Notes under the pieces: model-generated
Seen by the model: the letters and a program-made list of their open reading frames with translations, nothing else
Told to the model about the DNA's origin: nothing
Databases searched by the model: none
Source: Phytophthora colocasiae
Taxonomy: Eukaryota; Oomycota; Peronosporomycetes; Peronosporales; Peronosporaceae
Reading direction: 5' to 3'
Assembly: GCA_018806915.1 (NCBI GenBank)
Contig: JAGKQI010000099.1
Location: 682,001-746,000, forward strand
Length of the DNA: 64,000 nucleotides
Part shown: positions 58,845-64,000 of the stretch, piece after piece
Layout: each line of letters opens with the position of its first letter
Position numbering within the stretch: the stretch's first letter is position 1
Made by a program: the position numbers and the translations under genes

Positions 58845-61372
58845 ATGGACGCCAGTCTTATGGCCAATGAGGTGGCACTCTCCAGCGGCTACCGCAGTCC
58901 CGCGCAGTTGTCCACACACGAAGAGGAACCGCCAATGCTCGCGGCTGATGCGCAGGACGGACCGGAACAATTCGACTTCCACCAGTACGTAATCGTGTTT
59001 TTGTCGGATTGATGTAAAACCCTAATGTAATTTTTCTTATTAGGTCTTTCGGGGTCATGACTGGGCGACGTTTGCAGCGAAGGTATCGAGGTGTGTACCA
59101 GAAATATTCCTTTGTGACTCAGTTGGTCACGTGGGTCATTGTCATCTACATCATCATTGTCTTCGCTGTGCTTGCTGCAAACAATTCAGGTTTGGTTTGT
59201 GATATTTTCCTTTTTTTTACAATAACTAACGTGATATTGTGTTCTTTTGTACTGTAGACACGACGGAGCGAGCCTCCATGGCTGATGGCATTTTCTACTT
59301 GGCGGTGATCGTGTTGGGTCTGTACCTCCTCGTCAAGTTAGCGTTGTTGGTGCGGTGGATCATTTACTGGATTATTATCGCCGAATTGCTCACGTACGCG
59401 CTCACAAGCAACTTGTACCTGCTGTTCTGGATCGACAACGACGAAGTGACGGACAGAGACCGACAAGTCCGCCATGTAATGATCATTATCCTCGTTTCGG
59501 TGGAGATTCTTACGGTCGCAGCGTACTGGTTCACGCATTACGCGTATCCGTGGATGGTAATGCGTCAAAAGCTCAATCTTGTGGACTGGTGGAACATCAA
59601 GCCCGGCGTGGAAACCAACACATTGACGTACCGCTCGAAAGCGAGGTTTTATTCGAGGAAGCGCAATGTGGTCAAGTATTGTGGAGGGTTGAATGGCCAG
59701 GGCCAGCCTCATGGTTATGGAATGTGGTCGGACACAGCGTATCACGGCGAGCGGCTAACAGGCCAGTGGGAAAATGGTGTTCCTGTGGGCCCTTTCCGCA
59801 GTTTTGAGCATGGAAGTGGTTACTCTTTTGTGAATATTCGGATTGGGTTTTGCCACAATCGCGGCGAGAAAGGTTCGACAGACATTTTCTTCTTCCCGAA
59901 GCACTCGGAGAATGGTTTGAACTGGGGTGTCGCGAGTGTAGAGTGTTCAGTGTCGGGTGGATTTTTCAGGTACTTGCCGACTGTGACACATATTACACCG
60001 TCGTTTGAGGACGATTCACCTCAAAGTGCTGCAGATTGTCTTCCTGCTCTGCGTACACCGACAGACGGAGTAGTATTCAACCACAAAGACGAAGAAGCCA
60101 TGCTGCGTGGACAACCGCGCAAGGAACGTGTTAATCGAAGACATCTGTTCCGAGAGGAGTCCGCACCAGTGCTTGATCTCCCGAGTAGCGACGGTGACGA
60201 AGGCAAAGAGGCGCTAATTCTCCTTCATGGTTACAACTGCTCTCTGGACTATGGCATGAACCGTCTCGCACAGCTCCTTGCACTCGGTGACTTTCCGTCA
60301 TACATCCACCCATTTGTGTTTAGCTGGCCGAGTGGAGGAGTCCTGGCATACTTCCAAGCCAGAGACGTTGGAAGCGAGAGCGAACGTACAGCTGATGATT
60401 TCATTCTGTTCTTGAAGAGCTTGATTGATGCGGGATACACAAAGCTGAATATTATCGCCCACTCCATGGGTGCGCGTGTTTTCTTCAGCTCCCTCAACAA
60501 GGGCCTTTTTGACGAAGTCTTCTTGGTAAGTTTTCATCTCAGCGTTTGATGCCCACTGACGACTTTACTAACGTAAACTTTTTAGCCTACTGGAAGCCAC
60601 ACAAATATTGGCACAGAGTCGAAGAAGTTGGAGCTCTCAACACTGACGTTCTGTAACCCAGATTATGACCGCAACGATTTCGTTAAATACGGTGGAGGGT
60701 ATGACCGAGCCCGCCGTTTCTGCAGCCACATCACACTATACGCTGACAGTCTGGATGGCGCGCTCTTTTACCTCGAGTATCTCTCCAAAAAGACCGTCAC
60801 TGGGCCGCTGAATTACTCACTCGGAAGACGAGGGCACATGATTCATCGCGATCCGGAAGAGAACGACGTGGCAGGAAGATCCGACACGCAGTTCCTCAAT
60901 TGGCAAGACAAGAACTTGTCTGCCCCACAAGATTTAGATCTGGCGTACGCTGCGGTGAACCAGCGTGCTAAATACCCTGGCGTCGCCTCGTTCGCTTACA
61001 ACCGCAATCGCACGCACCCGACGAACGACGAGTCTGCACCTTACGGCACAACGCGGGGGGGAACGAATGAAGAAATTCCGCTTCACTACCTGGATATGGA
61101 CGTGATTGACACTACATGGATGGACAACAACGTGCACGCGATCCGTCACAACTACTTCAATCTGAACCCTACAATCGTATGTTGTCGCGCCAAGCAAGCG
61201 TCTTCATTTGTCAATACTAACGTGTTTTGTGTTTTACTGTTAGGTTGATGACCTGCGTCACTTGGTTGTGCTAAAGAAGCGGGCAAGTTCCCGTCCAGGC
61301 CTTTTGAAGACGACGTCAGCTGAGAACGTGTACATCTTCCTTGTCGCGCCTTCTCATGTCAAGAACAAGTGA
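58845..61372 (+). CDS. Membrane protein with DUF900-type alpha/beta hydrolase domain, five exons
   Basis: The exons are 58845-58984, 59044-59189, 59258-60525, 60586-61176 and 61244-61372; introns are 59-68 nt with GT-AG ends and ACTAAC-like branch sites. An upstream in-frame ATG lies at 58776. The N-terminal third has about four TM helices (WVIVIYIIIVFAVLA, FYLAVIVLGLYLLVKLALL, IIILVSVEILTVAAYW). A MORN-like stretch follows (GGLNGQGQPHGYGMWSD). The hydrolase domain has LILLHGYNCS (oxyanion region), FSWPSGG and the nucleophile elbow IIAHSMGARVF (Ser). This fits serine esterase/lipase-like DUF900 proteins; the substrate is unknown. Confidence 0.85.
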
Positions 61373-61753
61373 TCAACTGGAACTCCAACAACTACGGAGG
61401 ACAACTTAATCAAAGCGAAATGATCTTTTTGGAGACTGATGAAGCTTTTGTTCAAGTTTCAATTTACAGGCAACAGCATTTTCTCTTTTAGTGGGGGATA
61501 TCAGCTTGTGAAGTTGGTGTTGATCGTAAGACTTACTACAGTAGTACTGTTTTAGGACCCTCCAAGACCATTAAGGTGGAGGGCAACGATGTTACCAGTT
61601 TGGTGGCGCCAACTATTGCGAGAATGGAACCGATTACAATGGCCAGACCGAAGATCCCTTTCAATTAGTCGACTTCAAGTTGGAACAAGTACCAAGATTT
61701 TAAAGTGGCAAATGCCATTGGGAACAGGGTCTGAAAAGTTTCGAAACCTGTGC
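61373..61753. other. Intergenic, nothing recognised
   Basis: This lies between the hydrolase stop and the LTR at 61754. No gene or repeat end could be supported. Confidence 0.4.
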
Positions 61754-62070
61754 TGTAACGGGGTTACATTGAAGAGTGACTTTAGTCACTCTTCCGAAGT
61801 GGATACATTTGGTGTGTCACACATCATGGTGACACGTGGCAGGTGGCTCCGCAGCCACCTATCACCTTCTATATAGGTTACACTATAGATATCTTTTGAG
61901 TTTGTATTGCAGGCCAAGCTAACAAGTATCTATAATATATTCAGTCTTAAATCTACCTAATCTTTAGTTAGTCTCCCCAAGTCTTTGGGGACCGAGTGAA
62001 CTGCCGTTCACTAGGAGTTTGTATACTCCAAGCCTTCCTCTGTGTGAAGTGCTGTGTGACCCCCGTCACA
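61754..62070 (+). repeat. LTR of the second Gypsy element, 317 bp
   Basis: The ends TGTAACGGGG/CCCCGTCACA form a nearly perfect inverted repeat with TG...CA. A TATA box (TATATAGG, 61870-61877) sits near the middle, and short inverted repeats (AGAGTGACTTTAGTCACTCT) lie near the start. Confidence 0.75.
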
Positions 62071-62072
62071 CT

Positions 62073-62081
62073 TGGTAGCAC
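62073..62081 (+). other. Probable primer binding site
   Basis: TGGTAGCAC starts two bases after the LTR and is complementary to a tRNA end GTGCTACCA. The tRNA is not identified. Confidence 0.5.
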
Positions 62082-62154
62082 TTGTAGTCAATCCTACGCC
62101 TACGCGGGTAGATTGATTACCTGAATCCTCTGTGGCCAGAAGTAGTTGGCCACC

Positions 62155-63159
62155 ATGGATCCAAGTGAGTTTCCTCACTTGACCGACTCTCAGTTTGAGT
62201 CGGTCCGGAAGATGGCGGGCATCTTTGGGATGGATGCCTTCCGAAGCTTGGCGGCTGCGACGCCGGCCGAGCAGGTCGAACGCGTGGCGGCGTTCGACAT
62301 GTACGAACGTGGGCTCATCGAGCACGTTCGAGGAACCTTTGAGGCTCCTGTGGTTGAACCGAGGTCGGCTCAACCCAAGCCTTTAAGACTCAAGGTTCTT
62401 CCCTATGAAGGGAAAGAAGGTGAGAACCTTCACTTCTGGATCCGAGAAGTTGAGATCGCCATGGAGGCGGCTCTCATCTCGGTGGAGCGACTCCGAGTCG
62501 CTTTCGCGTTGTCTAACCTCGGAGGTCGAGCGAAGACATGGGCGTACACGCGCGAAGCGACGTCGCCTGGATGTTTTACATCCTGGGCCCAGCTGTGCGA
62601 ACAGCTCCGGGCCGCATTCCTCCCGGCGAACTATGTGTATCGCCAGCGGTCACGCTTCCTAGCCTGCAAGCAAGGGAAACGTGACCTGCACGAGTACATC
62701 CAGGAGATGCGCGTTCTCGCGGCGTCTCTGGTGGGGAATCCCCTACCTGAACACATCCAAGTAACTGTGTTCATGGACGTCTTAAGAGTAAGCCCGGCCC
62801 GCACGCAGTTGCTCCGCGTGCAGGCCAATACGATGGAGGAGGCGATTCAAGTCGCGCTCCAGGAGGAGTACAGCCATACACAGGCTCAGACTCCTGCCTC
62901 TGCGTGGCAAGGCCACAGCGGGCCGACGACGGCGTCGGCCAGTGCTCCTGGGAATGGAGCAGGCTCGAGACCAGCCCCTATGGACTTGGGGCTCGCCGAG
63001 CAGAAACGCATCCGCTGTTTCGAGTGCAGGCGTTTCGGACACTTCGCACGTGTCTGCCCCTCTGGGGGGCAATGGAAGAGGTCTTCCAAGCCTCAGGGCT
63101 CTAAGGGCCGCTGGAAGAAGCCGGCGCCCAAGAGTCAGGGGAACTCCGGGGACCAGTAG
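62155..63159 (+). CDS. Gypsy gag (second element), 334 aa
   Basis: The start is ATG 62155 in a strong CCACCATGG context (MDPSEFPHLTDSQ). The capsid-type gag domain is at about 65-240 (HFWIREVEIAMEAALIS, CEQLRAAFLPANY, RDLHEYIQEMRVLAASLVG). A single CCHC knuckle CFECRRFGHFARVC (near 287-300) and a basic tail follow. It packages element RNA. It appears intact. Confidence 0.88.
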   Translation: MDPSEFPHLTDSQFESVRKMAGIFGMDAFRSLAAATPAEQVERVAAFDMYERGLIEHVRGTFEAPVVEPRSAQPKPLRLKVLPYEGKEGENLHFWIREVEIAMEAALISVERLRVAFALSNLGGRAKTWAYTREATSPGCFTSWAQLCEQLRAAFLPANYVYRQRSRFLACKQGKRDLHEYIQEMRVLAASLVGNPLPEHIQVTVFMDVLRVSPARTQLLRVQANTMEEAIQVALQEEYSHTQAQTPASAWQGHSGPTTASASAPGNGAGSRPAPMDLGLAEQKRIRCFECRRFGHFARVCPSGGQWKRSSKPQGSKGRWKKPAPKSQGNSGDQ

Positions 63160-64000
63160 GGGCGGGGCGCCCTACTGGGGAAACACTAAGTCCCCATGCG
63201 AGTGGTGCGGGAGGCACACGCAGTGGAGATTTAGCCCCAGAGAGTCTTGGGACTCTCAAAGCGGAGAAGGGCAGCGGTGGGCTGCTGGTGGTACACGCGA
63301 GTGTACGGGGGTTTAACAACCCCTTTAGAGTCTTGATAGACTCTGGGGCGAGCAAGAACTTTGCTCGCCGACAAACAAGTTTGAGGACGCTCTACGTGAG
63401 AGCGAGGGAAGTGGGCTAGTCGCCGTACGACTAGCCGATGGTACGGTGGTGGAAGTACCAAAGGTCCAGGTGGACCTGGCTGTGAAGTTTGAGGACTTCG
63501 ACAGCGTGGAGTCGTTCATTGTCCTCGAGATGGACAAGTACGACTTGATCCTAGGGATGCCGTGGCTTGAGAAGCACGAGCCCTGGATCGATTGGCGCGG
63601 CAAAGCCATTGGGGCTAGCCGGCCTGCAGTCTCTGACAGAGCTTTGGTGAGTCATGTTCCCACCTCTGTCAGGACTAAGGGTTCGCTAGAACCGCCAGGA
63701 CGCGACAGCGTCCGAGGAGTATTTAAGGCTGGTGTAGTTGGTGCTACATCGCCCCACACGAGAAGTGATCGTGGGCCATGGATGGCCGGGGCAACGGGCG
63801 GAGGCCCTTGCCCTACATGTGGGTCTGCAACGACAGCAGGGCCCCACGCACGAAGTCGCAGCGATGTACATGCTGCGACTGTGGTAGTGCCCGAGAGCAC
63901 TAACCAGGTGGGTAACTTAGGTCCACAAGCGGATGAAAGAGTTCCGCAGGAAGCCAAGGTGGCTCGCGATGCCGAAGTAGTGGCATCGCCAGGCGTACGA
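63160..64000 (+). pseudogene. Gypsy protease/pol start with frame breaks
   Basis: A frame after gag (APYWGNTKSPCEWCGRH) ends at 63314-63316. The protease active site FRVLIDSGASKNFARR (63324 onward) is in another frame. From 63380 the reading returns to the earlier frame (RLADGTVVEVPKVQ, YDLILGMPWLEKHEPW) and continues open to the window edge. Two offsetting shifts around the active site suggest decay. Confidence 0.7.

Larger units (their letters stand above)
61754..64000 (+). mobile_element. Second Gypsy-type retrotransposon, cut by the window edge
   Basis: The left LTR (61754-62070) is followed by a primer site, gag and protease. RT and later domains lie beyond the window. The LTR termini are TGTAACGGGG and CCCCGTCACA. 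It is unrelated in LTR sequence to the 16.85-kb element. Confidence 0.8.

Noticed and set aside
61373..61753. LTR or primer site suggested by TTTGGTGGCGCCAACTATT near 61600
   Set aside because: No matching LTR ends were found, and the clear LTR starts at 61754.

Overview
This window looks like an oomycete genome, most likely Phytophthora or a close relative. Four things point there: a small family of secreted proteins with RxLR/dEER-type leaders and INR-FPR-like core promoters; several ankyrin proteins of the kind expanded in Phytophthora; short GT-AG introns (about 55-90 nt) in otherwise compact genes; and oomycete-style mobile elements (chromodomain Gypsy elements, Mutator-like elements with SWIM and Ulp1 domains, Crypton-type tyrosine recombinases). 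I cannot name the species from sequence alone.

Layout. Positions 1-8.5 kb hold effector-family genes (a 5'-truncated copy at the left edge, full copies at 2150 and 8033), an ankyrin gene, a decayed copy of a Golgi pH regulator (GPHR) gene and three internally deleted pogo-like elements (3871-4563, 5550-6150, 6949-7774) with matching terminal inverted repeats and TA target sites. 9-11.5 kb holds Helitron-like ends and the intact three-exon GPHR gene. 11.6-15.3 kb is a composite element that carries a tyrosine-recombinase gene bracketed by inverted arrays of a ~20-bp repeat, plus a convergent zinc-finger/J-like gene. A shorter inverted copy without the recombinase lies at 44.3-46.15 kb.

15.9-38.5 kb is one nested structure: a Mutator-like element with a 9-bp target duplication and a transposase/Ulp1 gene, split by a 16.85-kb Gypsy-type LTR retrotransposon (18969-35816) whose 1604-bp LTRs are almost identical. 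The retroelement reads right to left (gag, protease, RT-RNase H-second RNase H-integrase-chromodomain) and has a long extra ORF running the opposite way. Its gag/protease and protease/pol junctions sit on sequences that resemble ribosomal frameshift sites.

38.7-46 kb returns to effector and ankyrin genes and relics, a long-TIR miniature element and a SNAPC3-like snRNA transcription factor. 46.6-54.6 kb is a single 7.9-kb ORF that fuses a P4-type flippase to a twelve-TM module with two class III nucleotide cyclase domains. The rest holds ankyrin genes and a decayed relative, a five-exon membrane alpha/beta hydrolase, and the left LTR, gag and broken pol of a second Gypsy element cut by the window edge.

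In function the window mixes conserved housekeeping genes (GPHR, SNAPC3, flippase-cyclase, hydrolase) with a fast-evolving compartment of effectors, ankyrin proteins and nested transposons.
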